Translations under genes and position numbers: made by a program
Notes under the pieces: generated by a model
The model's input: only the letters and a program-made list of their open reading frames with translations
What the model was told of the DNA's origin: nothing
Database searches by the model: none
NCBI GenBank assembly: GCA_024274915.1
Contig: JAJSAC010000063.1
Span: forward strand, 1 to 64,000
DNA: 64,000 nt
Direction of reading: 5' to 3'
Source: Thermodesulfobacteriota bacterium
GTDB lineage: Bacteria > Thermosulfidibacterota > Thermosulfidibacteria > Thermosulfidibacterales > B14-G1
Shown: positions 49,320-61,860 of the stretch, piece after piece
Position numbering within the stretch: position 1 is the stretch's first letter
Layout: the number at the start of each line of letters is the position of its first letter

Positions 49320-50870
49320 ATGGGCATAGAGGAGAAACTCCGGGAGTTGCACCGGCTTAACGAACTGGCAGAGCTGGGTGGGGGAAAGGCTCGGATCGAA
49401 AAACAACATAAAATGGGTAAACTCACAGCCCGGGAGAGGCTGGATATCCTTTTGGATAAAGGCACTTTTGTGGAGATGGACAGGTTTGTGGTTCATAGGT
49501 GTCCCCATTTTGGCATCGACAAACAAAAGATCCTGGGCGACGGCGTAGTTACTGGCTACGGGAAGATAGACGGCCGCCTGGTCTATGTTTTTTCCCACGA
49601 TTTCACCACCTTTGGTGGTTCTCTCTCCGAGATGTTCGGCAAGAAGGTGTGTAAGATCATGGACCTGGCTATGCGCAATGGGGCTCCTGTCATAGGTCTC
49701 AATGATTCAGGGGGGGCCAGGATTCAGGAAGGGGTGGTCAGTTTGGTGGCTTATGCAGATATCTTCCTCAGGAACGTGCTGGCCTCCGGGGTGGTTCCTC
49801 AGATCTCGGCTATCATGGGTCCCTGTGCCGGTGGAGCCGTCTATTCCCCTGCCATGACGGATTTCACCTTCATGGTTAAGGGGACCAGTTACATGTTCAT
49901 CACCGGTCCCGATGTGATCAGGGCCACCACCCATGAGGAGATCACCAAGGAGGAACTGGGTGGTGCCATGGCCCATAACACCATAAGTGGTGTGGCCCAC
50001 TTTGCCGCTGAAAACGATGAGGAGTGCCTCCTCATGATTCGGGAACTCATGAGCTTCTTGCCCAGCAACAACCTGGAGGACCCCCCTTACAGAGAGACCA
50101 ATGACGATCCCTACCGGGAAGATGAGGACCTCAACTATCTGGTGCCCGACGATCCCAACAAACCCTACGACATGAAGGAGCTCATCAAAGCCGTGGTGGA
50201 CGACCACTACTTCTTGGAGGTTCATCCCCACTACGCCCAGAATATTGTTGTAGGTTTTGCTCGTTTTAACGGTCAGCCGGTGGGTATAGTGGCCAATCAG
50301 CCCATGGTCTTGGCGGGCTGCCTGGATATAAAGGCTTCCATCAAGGGGGCTCGTTTCGTCCGTTTCTGTGATGCCTTCAACATTCCCATTGTCACCTTCG
50401 AAGACGTTCCCGGTTTCCTTCCCGGGGTGGCCCAGGAGCACGGAGGTATCATCCTCCATGGCGCTAAGCTCCTCTATGCCTACTGCGAGGCTACGGTGCC
50501 TAAAGTGACGGTGGTTGCCCGGAAGGCTTATGGTGGTGCCTTTGACGTGTTGGGCTCCAAAAACGTGAGGGGAGATATAAACCTTGCCTATCCAACGGCG
50601 GAGATCGCCGTTATGGGTCCTGATGGAGCCGTGAATATCATTTTCAGGAAGCAACTCATGGAGGCCGAAGATCCCGAGGCAGAGAAGGAGAGGTTGGTGG
50701 CCGAGTACCGAAAGACCTTTGCCAATCCCTATATGGCGGCTCAACTGGGTTACATCGACGAGGTTATCGAGCCCAAAATCACCAGGAAGCGCATCGTTCA
50801 GGCTCTGGAGTCTCTCCAGAACAAGAGGGATACCAATCCTCCCAAGAAACACGGGAATATCCCGCTGTAG
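49320..50870 (+). CDS. Acyl-CoA (propionyl/acetyl-CoA) carboxylase carboxyltransferase subunit
   Basis: 516 residues of the PccB/MmdA type. [30 protein letters not shown] is the standard start; the oxyanion-hole and CoA-site segments [27 protein letters not shown] and [27 protein letters not shown] are present. Transfers CO2 from biotin to propionyl-CoA or a related acyl-CoA. Followed by biotin carboxylase and carrier subunits and methylmalonyl-CoA mutase, which favours propionyl-CoA as substrate; a decarboxylase working with a sodium pump is less likely because a biotin carboxylase is present. Confidence 0.93.
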   Translation: MGIEEKLRELHRLNELAELGGGKARIEKQHKMGKLTARERLDILLDKGTFVEMDRFVVHRCPHFGIDKQKILGDGVVTGYGKIDGRLVYVFSHDFTTFGGSLSEMFGKKVCKIMDLAMRNGAPVIGLNDSGGARIQEGVVSLVAYADIFLRNVLASGVVPQISAIMGPCAGGAVYSPAMTDFTFMVKGTSYMFITGPDVIRATTHEEITKEELGGAMAHNTISGVAHFAAENDEECLLMIRELMSFLPSNNLEDPPYRETNDDPYREDEDLNYLVPDDPNKPYDMKELIKAVVDDHYFLEVHPHYAQNIVVGFARFNGQPVGIVANQPMVLAGCLDIKASIKGARFVRFCDAFNIPIVTFEDVPGFLPGVAQEHGGIILHGAKLLYAYCEATVPKVTVVARKAYGGAFDVLGSKNVRGDINLAYPTAEIAVMGPDGAVNIIFRKQLMEAEDPEAEKERLVAEYRKTFANPYMAAQLGYIDEVIEPKITRKRIVQALESLQNKRDTNPPKKHGNIPL

Positions 50871-50881
50871 GGGGTGGGGAG

Positions 50882-52390
50882 ATGTTCAAAAAGATCCTGG
50901 TTGCCAACAGAAGCGAGATTGCCGTGAGGCTTCTCAGGGCCTGTCGGGAGATGGGCATCACCTGTGCCACCGTCTTCTCCGATGTGGACAGGGATGCCCT
51001 CCATGTGCGCTATGCCGATGAGGCCTATCACATAGGTCCCGCCCCCGCCCGGGAAAGCTATCTCAATATTGAGAGGATAATCGAGGTGGCCAAGAAGGCG
51101 GGTTGTGATGCCATACATCCCGGCTATGGTTTTCTGGCGGAGAACGCCGATTTCGCCACCCGCTGCGAGGAGGAAGGTATAGTCTTTATAGGTCCTCCCA
51201 AAGAGGCCATCGTGGCCATGGGTAGCAAGACGGTGGCCCGTCAGACGGCCAAAGAGGCAGGGGCACCGGTGATTCCCGGTACCCTGGAGCCTTTAGGCGA
51301 TGAGGAGATCATAGCCCAGGCCCGTAAGATGGGTTATCCTGTTATGCTTAAGGCCGTCTCCGGTGGTGGTGGCAAGGGTATGAGACTGGTGGAGAAGGAA
51401 GAGGAGATGGCCAGTGCCATCAGGATGGCCCGTTCCGAAGCCAGGTCGGCTTTCGACGATGACTCCCTCTACCTGGAGAAGTATATTGAGAACCCCCGTC
51501 ACGTGGAGATGCAGATTCTGGTGGACAGGGATGGTAACGGTATCTATCTGGGTGAGAGGGAGTGCTCCATCCAAAGGAGGCACCAGAAGGTGATCGAAGA
51601 GGCTCCTTCCGTCCTTATAGATGAGGATCTGCGCCGAAGGATGGGAGAGGCGGCCCTCAAGGTGGCCCAGGCGGCGGGCTACTACAGTGCAGGTACAGTG
51701 GAGTTTCTCATGGACAGGGATAGAAACTTCTACTTCCTGGAGGTGAACACCCGTCTCCAGGTGGAACATCCCGTCACGGAGATGGTGACGGGTATAGACA
51801 TCGTTAAGGAGATGATAAAAATAGCCGCCGGGGAGTCCCTCACCATTGCCCAGCATGAAGTGAAGATGAGGGGCCACTCCATTGAATGCCGTATCTACGC
51901 CGAGGACCCCTACAACAACTTTTTGCCTTCTCCCGGCACTATCTGGGGTCTCAGGCTTCCAGGTGGACCTGGGGTGAGGGTGGACATCGGGGTCTTCGAG
52001 GGTGCTGTAGTGCCCATGGAGTACGATCCCATCATCGGTAAGCTGATTGTGTGGGGCAAGGACAGGCGAGAGGCGGTGGAACGGACCAGGAGGGCCCTCT
52101 CGGAGTTTGTAGTGAAGGGCATCAAGACCACCATACCCTTCCATGAGCGGGTCATGGACAACCCCCTCTTTCTGGAGGGTAACTTCGATACCACCTTTAT
52201 AGACACTGTCTTCAAAAAGATGGAGGAGGGACGGGAGCCCCAATACCTGGACATAGCCCTGGCTGCCACGGCTGTCCATGTTTATCTGGAGGAGAAGGCT
52301 CCTAAGGCAGCTGCTCCCACTCAAAGCCAGGGGATAAGCCCCTGGAAGCTCTACGGCCGCAAGCTCCAGATGAGAACGGGGCTCTGTTAA
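50882..52390 (+). CDS. accC: Biotin carboxylase subunit of acyl-CoA carboxylase
   Basis: 502 residues. FKKILVANRSEIAVRLLRACREMGI, HPGYGFLAENADFA, ATP-grasp loop AVSGGGGKGMRL, ERECSIQRRHQKVIEEAPS and FLEVNTRLQVEHPVTEMVTG are all present. Carboxylates the biotin carrier using ATP and bicarbonate. It starts 11 bases after the carboxyltransferase gene. The C-terminal ~50 residues extend a little beyond AccC of E. coli, as in PccA-type subunits, but there is no fused biotinyl domain; that is the next gene. Confidence 0.94.
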   Translation: MFKKILVANRSEIAVRLLRACREMGITCATVFSDVDRDALHVRYADEAYHIGPAPARESYLNIERIIEVAKKAGCDAIHPGYGFLAENADFATRCEEEGIVFIGPPKEAIVAMGSKTVARQTAKEAGAPVIPGTLEPLGDEEIIAQARKMGYPVMLKAVSGGGGKGMRLVEKEEEMASAIRMARSEARSAFDDDSLYLEKYIENPRHVEMQILVDRDGNGIYLGERECSIQRRHQKVIEEAPSVLIDEDLRRRMGEAALKVAQAAGYYSAGTVEFLMDRDRNFYFLEVNTRLQVEHPVTEMVTGIDIVKEMIKIAAGESLTIAQHEVKMRGHSIECRIYAEDPYNNFLPSPGTIWGLRLPGGPGVRVDIGVFEGAVVPMEYDPIIGKLIVWGKDRREAVERTRRALSEFVVKGIKTTIPFHERVMDNPLFLEGNFDTTFIDTVFKKMEEGREPQYLDIALAATAVHVYLEEKAPKAAAPTQSQGISPWKLYGRKLQMRTGLC

Positions 52391-52413
52391 ATCTGGACTG
52401 AAGGAGAAGCATC

Positions 52414-52938
52414 ATGGCTTACGTTGCTACCATAGAAGAGTTGGGTAAAGAGTTCAGGGTGGAAGTGGTGCCCTTGGGGGGGGATCTTTATAAGGTGGTG
52501 GTGGACGGTGAGAGAGGGCTGGTCCTGGATGTCCGGCGCCACGGCTGCTGTGTTTACTCTGTGCTCAAAGAAGGCGAGAGCTACGAGGTGGACGTGGATA
52601 ACAGGCCTGGGGGAGGCTTCAGCGTCCTGGTGAAAGGAGAGCATTTCCACATCGATCTTATGGACGAGATGAAAAAGAAGCTTCTCTCCATCCTGGGTGA
52701 GGCTGTAGGGGCTGGTACAGGCGAGGTGGCCACGGCCATGCCTGGTAAGGTGGTGAAGGTGTTGGTCTCCGAGGGAGACCAGGTGAAGAAGGACCAGCCC
52801 CTGGTCATTCTAGAGGCCATGAAAATGGAGAATGAGTTTAAGGCCCCTTACGATGGGGTGGTGAAGAGCATAAAGGTGAAAGAGGGAGACACGGTGGAGG
52901 CCAGTGCCGTGCTGGTGGTCCTGGAACCTCAGGAGTGA
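52414..52938 (+). CDS. Biotin carboxyl carrier subunit
   Basis: 174 residues. C-terminal biotinyl domain with VILEAMKMENEFKAPYDGVV, where the Lys between two Met is biotinylated. The N-terminal ~90 residues form a separate beta-rich domain (VVVDGERGLVLDVRRHG) seen in carriers that dock to PccB-type subunits. RBS GAAGGAGAAG before the ATG. Links the biotin carboxylase and carboxyltransferase reactions. Confidence 0.92.
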   Translation: MAYVATIEELGKEFRVEVVPLGGDLYKVVVDGERGLVLDVRRHGCCVYSVLKEGESYEVDVDNRPGGGFSVLVKGEHFHIDLMDEMKKKLLSILGEAVGAGTGEVATAMPGKVVKVLVSEGDQVKKDQPLVILEAMKMENEFKAPYDGVVKSIKVKEGDTVEASAVLVVLEPQE

Positions 52939-52995
52939 ATCTGTGGATTAGGAAGGCAAGGGGGGAGTCTTTTGGTGAGGGAGGTATAGGCAGAC

Positions 52996-54684
<1,689 letters not shown>

Positions 54685-54705
54685 TTGGCCAATCATTGCT
54701 TCAAT

Positions 54706-54744
54706 CGGGCCCTGGGGGAATATCCCCTGGGCCCGGTTTTATTT
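54706..54744 (+). terminator. Terminator after the methylmalonyl-CoA mutase gene
   Basis: CGGGCCC-T-GGGG and CCCC-T-GGGCCCG pair with one T-T mismatch and a short loop, followed by GTTTTATTT. Confidence 0.88.
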
Positions 54745-54809
54745 CTTGGTAGCCATGGGAATAAGAATGAACAAAAAGGATCCGCTCTCAGTGTTGCCCC
54801 ATAGGGAAT

Positions 54810-55032
54810 CAGGACTTCCCTCATTTTTGGTCTTATGGGTCAGGGCGAGGCGTTCCGACCGCAGAGATGATAGCTCATAGTTCATAGCTCACAGTTGCTA
54901 TCAGCCATGAGCCATCAGCTATCAGCCATGGGCAAGGGAGGAATGCCCCGCCTTTTCACTTGTTGGAAAGAAAAAATCCAGGATTCTGAACATGATGCCT
55001 TTACCAGGAAGGGAATTTTGGGGGAAGTCCTG
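54810..55032 (-). mobile_element. MITE-like element, copy C (223 bp), reverse orientation, 9-bp target duplication
   Basis: Ends CAGGACTTCCCTCA / TGGGGGAAGTCCTG (one mismatch between arms). Flanks ATAGGGAAT (54801-54809) and ATAGGGAAT (55033-55041) are identical, a perfect 9-bp duplication. Read on the minus strand it matches copies A and B closely, with a central word array of intermediate length. It fills most of the 397-bp gap between the mutase terminator and the NFACT gene. Confidence 0.92.
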
Positions 55033-55081
55033 ATAGGGAATCATTTGCCTAACGGGTTTATCCTCCGTAAACTGTTCTGCC

Positions 55082-56785
55082 GTGGACTACTTTCTCTTCA
55101 CAGCTGTGGTGAAGGCCCTGGGGGAGGTGCTGCCCGGGGCCCGGGTGAGGCGGGTTTTCCATACCACTCCCCTGGGGGTGGGGCTGGAACTGGGGGGTGG
55201 TATACTTTATTTCGCCCTGGACCCTGCCAGGGCGGGGGTCTATTGGCTGAAGGACCCTTCTTTCTTGTCGAAGGAGGCGGACCACTTTGCCCGCTATCTG
55301 GGGAGCCTCCTGAGGGGGGCTGTGATCCGGAGGGTGAGCCAGGTTCCTTCCGAGCGCATCCTTCATCTGGAGCTGGTGAAGAAAGACCTGGTAGGCCACG
55401 GCGATGCCTACATCCTGGTGGCGGAGATCATGGGTCGTCACTCCAATCTCATGGTCCTTGACAATAGTGGCAAGATTCTCGAGGCGGCCAAGCGCATCTA
55501 TCGGGACATGAGCCGGGTGAGGGAGGTGTTGCCGGGCAGATCCTACACCCCGCCCCCTCCCCATAACCGGTTGGATCCCTTTGCCCTGGACAGGGAGGCT
55601 TTTTTAGAACTCTTGACCCGGGAAGCCACTCCCCTGGAGTCCCTGGCCCGCCATGCCCTCTTTCCGCCCTATGCCCTGAGGGAAATGGAATACCGCATGG
55701 GGGATGTCCAGGGGCCCTGGGCCCTCCTTAAGGCCTGGGAGGTGGGGCAGGAGATGCGGGAGGAGATGGAGGAGGGTGTGGGGCATTTATATCGGAGGGG
55801 TGAAAGCCCTATAGGGGTTTATCCCTTTCCCCTTCACCATCTGGGCCAGGGGGAGGTGGGGCCTTTGCTCTCACTCTTGGAGGCTTTTGTCCGGGAAAAG
55901 TGGGAGGGACAGGTCGCAGAGGCCCTTAGGTCTCGGCTTTTAAAGGCGGTAAGGAAGGAACTGAGGAAGGTGGGAAAGATTCTGGCTATCCTGGAAAAGG
56001 AGGAAAAGGAGACCCAGGATGTCCAGCGGTTTAAGAAGTGGGGGGAAACCCTCTTCATCCATCTTTCCCGCATTCCTCCCGGGACCCGGGAGGTGGAGAT
56101 GGAGGACCCCTATTCTCCCGGGGAGATGCTCAAAATACCCATACCCCAGGGCCTCACCCCTTCCAGGGCGGCCCAGGAGTACTTTCGTCGGTATTCCAAG
56201 CTCAAGAGGAAGGCCCGGGCTATGGCCGCTAGGAAGGAAGGGCTGGAGGCCAGGAAGGGGTATCTGGAGGAGCTGGAGTGGCTTCTGGGATCGGCCCAGG
56301 GCCTGGAGGAACTGGAGATCATGCGGGGGGAGCTGGAGGCAGGTGGGCTTGGGATGACCAGAGACCGGGGACGGGGGACGGCAGGAAAGGGTAGGAGGAG
56401 CCAGGGTCCCAGCGTGTTGCCCTACCGGGTTTTCAGGTCTTCCATGGGGAATACCATCCTGGTGGGGCGCCACCCTAGAGGCAACGAAGAGGTAACCTTC
56501 AAGCGCTCTCACAGGCGAGATCTGTGGTTTCACGTCAGGGCTTACCCCGGTGCCCATGTGATTCTAAAAAGCTCTCAGCCCCTTGGCCAGGAGATCCAGG
56601 AAGCAGCGGCTCTGGCGGCTTACTTTAGCAAGGCCCGTCAGTCCCCGGCGGTGGATGTGGACTACACCCAGCGGCGCTACGTGAGGAAGATTCCTAAGGC
56701 TGCCCCCGGACTGGTCACCTACACCAACTTCTCCACCATACGGGTAGAGCCCCAGATCCCACCGGGGGTGGTGGAGGAGGGTTGA
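55082..56785 (+). CDS. rqcH: NFACT-family protein RqcH (ribosome quality control)
   Basis: 567 residues. NFACT-N region starts DYFLFTAVVKALGEVLPGARVRRVF with the domain running to ~residue 230; a long coiled coil (~265-430) is followed by the NFACT-R domain (FRSSMGNTILVGRHPRGNEEVTF, RRDLWFHVRAYPGAHVIL). In bacteria RqcH binds stalled 50S subunits and adds Ala tails; older annotation is fibronectin-binding protein. GTG start with no visible RBS, 49 bases from MITE copy C. A TTGCCT-N17-TAAACT box ends only 8 bases before the start, so leader and promoter are unclear. Confidence 0.9.
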   Translation: MDYFLFTAVVKALGEVLPGARVRRVFHTTPLGVGLELGGGILYFALDPARAGVYWLKDPSFLSKEADHFARYLGSLLRGAVIRRVSQVPSERILHLELVKKDLVGHGDAYILVAEIMGRHSNLMVLDNSGKILEAAKRIYRDMSRVREVLPGRSYTPPPPHNRLDPFALDREAFLELLTREATPLESLARHALFPPYALREMEYRMGDVQGPWALLKAWEVGQEMREEMEEGVGHLYRRGESPIGVYPFPLHHLGQGEVGPLLSLLEAFVREKWEGQVAEALRSRLLKAVRKELRKVGKILAILEKEEKETQDVQRFKKWGETLFIHLSRIPPGTREVEMEDPYSPGEMLKIPIPQGLTPSRAAQEYFRRYSKLKRKARAMAARKEGLEARKGYLEELEWLLGSAQGLEELEIMRGELEAGGLGMTRDRGRGTAGKGRRSQGPSVLPYRVFRSSMGNTILVGRHPRGNEEVTFKRSHRRDLWFHVRAYPGAHVILKSSQPLGQEIQEAAALAAYFSKARQSPAVDVDYTQRRYVRKIPKAAPGLVTYTNFSTIRVEPQIPPGVVEEG

Positions 56786-56865
56786 AGAACCCCCTCTTCC
56801 CTTGTGTAATAGTGGGGGAAGGATTATTAAATTTGGAGCACAGATAGATGGGTGGGGGGTAAGAG

Positions 56866-57066
56866 GTGAACCTTTTAGAGGAGACTATTAAAAGGGTGGA
56901 GAGTTTTTCAGAGGAAGAACTCAGAGCTTTTAGGGAGTGGTTCGAGGAGTTCGATGCCAGGATATGGGACGAAAAGCTGGAAAGAGACGTTAGGGCGGGG
57001 AAGCTAGACGATCTGGCGACCCGGGCTATGGAGGACTTTAAGAAGGGGAAGTGTACTGAGTTATGA
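56866..57066 (+). CDS. Small acidic antitoxin-like protein paired with a RelE-like toxin
   Basis: 66 residues: an all-helical acidic protein with EELRAFREWFEEFDARIWDE and a C-terminal RAGKLDDLATRAMEDF stretch. This pattern, followed by a ParE/RelE-like gene starting RHFASPSFW, is a familiar type II toxin-antitoxin arrangement (no DNA-binding motif is obvious). GTG start with AAGAG upstream. The stop overlaps the toxin start (ATGA). Appears intact. Confidence 0.75.
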   Translation: MNLLEETIKRVESFSEEELRAFREWFEEFDARIWDEKLERDVRAGKLDDLATRAMEDFKKGKCTEL

Positions 57067-57319
57067 GGCATTTTGCTTCCCCTTCTTTTTGGGATTGTTA
57101 TAATAGATTGCCCAAATGGGTTCAGGGTCTGGCCGATAAGAGTTTCCAGTTGATGAAGACCCAACCTAAGCATCCTTCCCTCAAATCGAAGAAGGTAGGA
57201 AGATACTGGTCTGTCAGAGTAGGGAAGAGATACAGGGCCCTGGGAACGGAGGTAGATGAGGGGATGTCTGGTTTTGGATAGGTTCCCATTCCGATTATGA
57301 TAAACTGGTGGGAAGATAA
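57063..57319 (+). pseudogene. RelE/ParE-like toxin with single-base frameshift
   Basis: The track ORF (57063-57281) reads RHFASPSFWDCYNRLPKWVQ ... GRYWSVRVGKRYRALGTEVDEG and then ends in MSGFG-stop. Shifting frame near 57265 gives VWFWIGSHSDYDKLVGR-stop (57266-57319), the expected C-terminus of this toxin family. Restoring one G (ATGGTC for ATGTC) rejoins the frames. The toxin is thus probably inactive while its antitoxin remains whole; a sequencing error is the alternative. Confidence 0.82.
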
Positions 57320-57337
57320 TGGGATCAGGAGGTGGAC

Positions 57338-57736
57338 ATGTATGAAAAAGTGAGTCACATAGGGGTGGCCGTGAGGGATTTGGAGAAGGCCAAGGAGATT
57401 TTCAGGGCCCTGGGCCTGGAAGTGGAAGGGGAAGAAGTGGTGGAGGAGCAGAAGGTGAAGGTGGCCTTCATTCCCGTGGGTGAGACCCGTATCGAGCTTC
57501 TGGAAGCCACTTCTCCCGATTCTCCCGTGGCAAAGTTTATAGAGAAGAGAGGGGAAGGGGTGCATCACCTGGCCTTAGGAGTGGACAGCGTGGAGGCCAT
57601 GCTGGAGAAGCTAAAGGCCAGGGGGGTCCGGCTGGTGGACGAGAAGCCTCGGAAGGGAGCCCACAACACCCTCATCGCCTTCCTCCATCCCAAGTCCACG
57701 GGGGGGCTTTTGCTGGAACTGTGCCAGGAAGAATAG
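57338..57736 (+). CDS. mce: Methylmalonyl-CoA epimerase
   Basis: 132 residues from the ATG at 57338 (MYEKVSHIGVAVRDLEKAKEIF), with AGGAGG six bases before it; the track uses an upstream GTG. Glyoxalase-fold pattern: HIGVAV with metal His, RIELLEATSPDSPVAKFIEKRGEGVHHLALGVD and STGGLLLELCQ with the Glu ligand. Interconverts R and S methylmalonyl-CoA, working with the mutase and carboxylase 2.6-8 kb upstream, from which it is separated by MITE C, rqcH and the toxin-antitoxin remnant. Confidence 0.92.
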   Translation: MYEKVSHIGVAVRDLEKAKEIFRALGLEVEGEEVVEEQKVKVAFIPVGETRIELLEATSPDSPVAKFIEKRGEGVHHLALGVDSVEAMLEKLKARGVRLVDEKPRKGAHNTLIAFLHPKSTGGLLLELCQEE

Positions 57737-57774
57737 CTCGTGGCTCATGCTCATAGCTGGTGAGTAGAGGGAAG

Positions 57775-59094
57775 ATGGAGGAGTCGATTTGGCGCAAGGC
57801 CCTGTGGGGAGGGTATAACATCCTTTTAGGGGGAGGTGCCCTGGTGGCCTCTCCCCTTTTGGCTTACAAGGTGGCTGCCACTCCCCGCTGGCGGGTGGGT
57901 TGGGAGGAGAGGGTGGCCCTGGAGTTGCCCCCCGAGCCCCAGGGGGAGCCCGTTTTCTGGATCCACGCTGTCTCCGTTGGAGAGGTGATGGCCGTATCCC
58001 CTTTGGTCAAGGCCTTGCGGGAGAAGTATCCCCAGGCCTCCATCTACCTCTCCACGGTGACGGAGACGGGCAAGGAGACGGTCTTGGAACGGGTGGGGAG
58101 GTACATAGACCATCACCTCTTCCTGCCCCTGGACTGGGCTCCTCTGGTGGGGCGGGTGGTGAGGAGGATTTGTCCCCAGCTCTTTGCCTTGGTGGAGACA
58201 GAGATATGGCCCAACCTTCTGCGGTCCCTGGCCTTGAAAGGGACCCAGGTTGTTTTGGTGAACGGGAGGATTTCCCCCTCTTCTTTTGAGGGCTACGGCA
58301 AGGCTCAGCCCCTCTTGAGGCACGTATGGAGATACTTCCAGTCCATGGCCATGCAGTCTCCCCGGGATGCCGCCCGGATTCTAGCCCTGGGGGCACCCAA
58401 CGAAAAGGTGGTGGTGGCGGGTAACCTCAAGTATGACCAGGCCATCCTCCAGCTGGAGGAGGTGGATCCCCGGGAGGTGTTGGAAAGGTTCCGTTTATCC
58501 CGGGATGAGGAAGTGATAGTGGCGGGCTCCACCCATCCCGGGGAGGAGGAGTTGATATTGGATGCCTTTGTCTCTTTGAGGGGGGAGTTTCCCCATCTCA
58601 CCCTCCTTTTAGCTCCTCGCCATCCCCGTAGGAGGGACGAAGTGGAGTCTGTCCTCCGGGACAGGGGAATGGCTTGGGTGCTAAGGACCCAGATAGAAGA
58701 ACGCAAGGGAGAGCCCGTCATTCTTCTGGATACATTGGGGGAGCTGGCGGCAGCTTACTCTGTGGCCAGGATAGCCCTGGTGGGGGGATCCTGGATTGAC
58801 CGGGGAGGCCACAACCCCCTGGAGCCCGCCTTCTTTGCCAAGTCCATCCTCATGGGTCCTAGCTATTTCAACTTTGTGGATATGGTGGAGGACCTAAGGA
58901 GGGGAGGAGGGATAAGGGTGGTGGCTCGGGAGGATCTGGAGAAGGAGATGAGGGCCTTCCTGGCCGATGAAGGGAAGGCCAGCTCCATGGGGGAGCGGGC
59001 CCGGGGGGTGCTCTTGAGAAATAAAGGGGCCCTGGATCGCCACATGGAGCTTATCCAGACCCTTTTGTCTGGTGGTCCAGAAGAAGCATTGTGA
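57775..59094 (+). CDS. waaA: 3-deoxy-D-manno-octulosonic acid (Kdo) transferase
   Basis: 439 residues from the ATG at 57775 (AGAGGGAAG upstream); the track starts at a GTG 15 bases earlier. N-terminal hydrophobic anchor, then WIHAVSVGEVMAVSPLVKAL, STVTETGKETV and ETEIWPNLLRSL, followed by the GT-B nucleotide-binding half with VAGNLKYDQA, AGSTHPGEEELIL and VGGSWIDRGGHNPLEPAFF. Adds Kdo to lipid A precursor at the inner membrane, showing the host makes lipopolysaccharide. Convergent with the HEPN/MNT pair. Confidence 0.94.
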   Translation: MEESIWRKALWGGYNILLGGGALVASPLLAYKVAATPRWRVGWEERVALELPPEPQGEPVFWIHAVSVGEVMAVSPLVKALREKYPQASIYLSTVTETGKETVLERVGRYIDHHLFLPLDWAPLVGRVVRRICPQLFALVETEIWPNLLRSLALKGTQVVLVNGRISPSSFEGYGKAQPLLRHVWRYFQSMAMQSPRDAARILALGAPNEKVVVAGNLKYDQAILQLEEVDPREVLERFRLSRDEEVIVAGSTHPGEEELILDAFVSLRGEFPHLTLLLAPRHPRRRDEVESVLRDRGMAWVLRTQIEERKGEPVILLDTLGELAAAYSVARIALVGGSWIDRGGHNPLEPAFFAKSILMGPSYFNFVDMVEDLRRGGGIRVVAREDLEKEMRAFLADEGKASSMGERARGVLLRNKGALDRHMELIQTLLSGGPEEAL

Positions 59095-59245
59095 CCCTGT
59101 TTTCATCTCCCTTTCATCATGACCCATCCTTTTCTTGGCAAAGCTGGGGAAAAACGGGATAGCCCTATCAAAATCGCAGAGACATACGATTGTTACCCCC
59201 GGAATTGTCCCGGGTGAGAATCAAGGCCTCGGTTGTTTGGGGATT

Positions 59246-59611
59246 TCAAAGGTGAGGTTGGCTTTCTCCCAGGGGCACCACGGGGCCCAGGGACTGGAGA
59301 TATCTTTCCCTCTCTTCCTGGGGTGCGAGAATGAGGTCGAAGGAGATCTCCAGTCTGGATGCCAGAAGGTCGTACACCCGGGAGTAGAGTTCCCGGAAAT
59401 TCTCCCGGGTGAGTCCCTGGGCTACCACCAGGATGTCCATGTCGCTGGTGCCCGTGTGATCTCCCCGGGCCAGGGAGCCGAAGAGATAGACCTCCCTCAC
59501 CCAGGGCAGTTCTTTCTTGAGGGCCTGGGCTGTTTCCAGAGCCAGGGCCAGGGCCTTGTCCCTATCCAGAGATAAGACCTTTACAGAACCCCATGATCCT
59601 TTCCGCCGCAT
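59246..59611 (-). CDS. MNT-type nucleotidyltransferase (antitoxin of HEPN/MNT pair)
   Basis: 121 residues. FGSLARGDHTGTSDMDILVV is the minimal nucleotidyltransferase signature (G-S-x-A-R-G-x(n)-S-D-x-D). Overlaps the upstream HEPN gene by 50 nt. In studied HEPN/MNT modules the MNT protein modifies the HEPN ribonuclease and neutralises it. The first ~10 residues (RRKGSWGSVK) may be extra; the start is uncertain. Confidence 0.88.
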   Translation of the reverse strand: MRRKGSWGSVKVLSLDRDKALALALETAQALKKELPWVREVYLFGSLARGDHTGTSDMDILVVAQGLTRENFRELYSRVYDLLASRLEISFDLILAPQEERERYLQSLGPVVPLGESQPHL

Positions 59612-59960
59612 TTATGGCCTCCAGGGCATCCTTTTGGGTGTAATAGTCGGAGGGGTTTCCCCAAGGGAATCCGTTGGGGTACCTGGTGGGTATGTACAAC
59701 TTGTCCAGGGTCTTGGCCAGCTCCTTCAGGTCCCCTGGTATGGGTAGTTCCCCTTCTCTTTCTAAGACCCTTAGCATCTCCAAGAGGGAATGGCCCCAGA
59801 TGGTGAGTCCCCGGTGCATGGCCAGGGCTTTCACGGCCTTTTCTGAGGCCTGCTGGCTGGTGAAACAGGCCCATTCGTAATACCCGTGCTCCAGGTCCAC
59901 TCTGGCCTTTTCCAGGTCCCGTTCCCCCTGCCTTAACCAGTCCAGGTGTCTCTTCACCAC
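59562..59960 (-). CDS. HEPN-domain protein (toxin of HEPN/MNT pair)
   Basis: 132 residues, helical. WLRQGERDLEKARVDLEHGYYEWACFTSQQASEKAVKAL is typical of COG2250 HEPN proteins, as is DKLYIPTRYPNGFPWGNPSDYYT. Expected to be an RNase-type toxin or a partner in RNA binding. It lies first in the pair. The classic R-x4-6-H catalytic motif is not clearly visible to me, so activity is uncertain. Confidence 0.85.
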   Translation of the reverse strand: MVKRHLDWLRQGERDLEKARVDLEHGYYEWACFTSQQASEKAVKALAMHRGLTIWGHSLLEMLRVLEREGELPIPGDLKELAKTLDKLYIPTRYPNGFPWGNPSDYYTQKDALEAINAAERIMGFCKGLISG

Positions 59961-59969
59961 CTCACCCCA

Positions 59970-61747
<1,778 letters not shown>

Positions 61748-61860
61748 TTAAATGGGTATCATAGGATCAGGTGGGAAGGCCAGGCCCTCTTTTCCCCTCC
61801 CTGTGTGCTTTAAACCTGGTGGAGGCTCTGGTAATCTGAAAACAAAAAGGAGGGTTTGTG

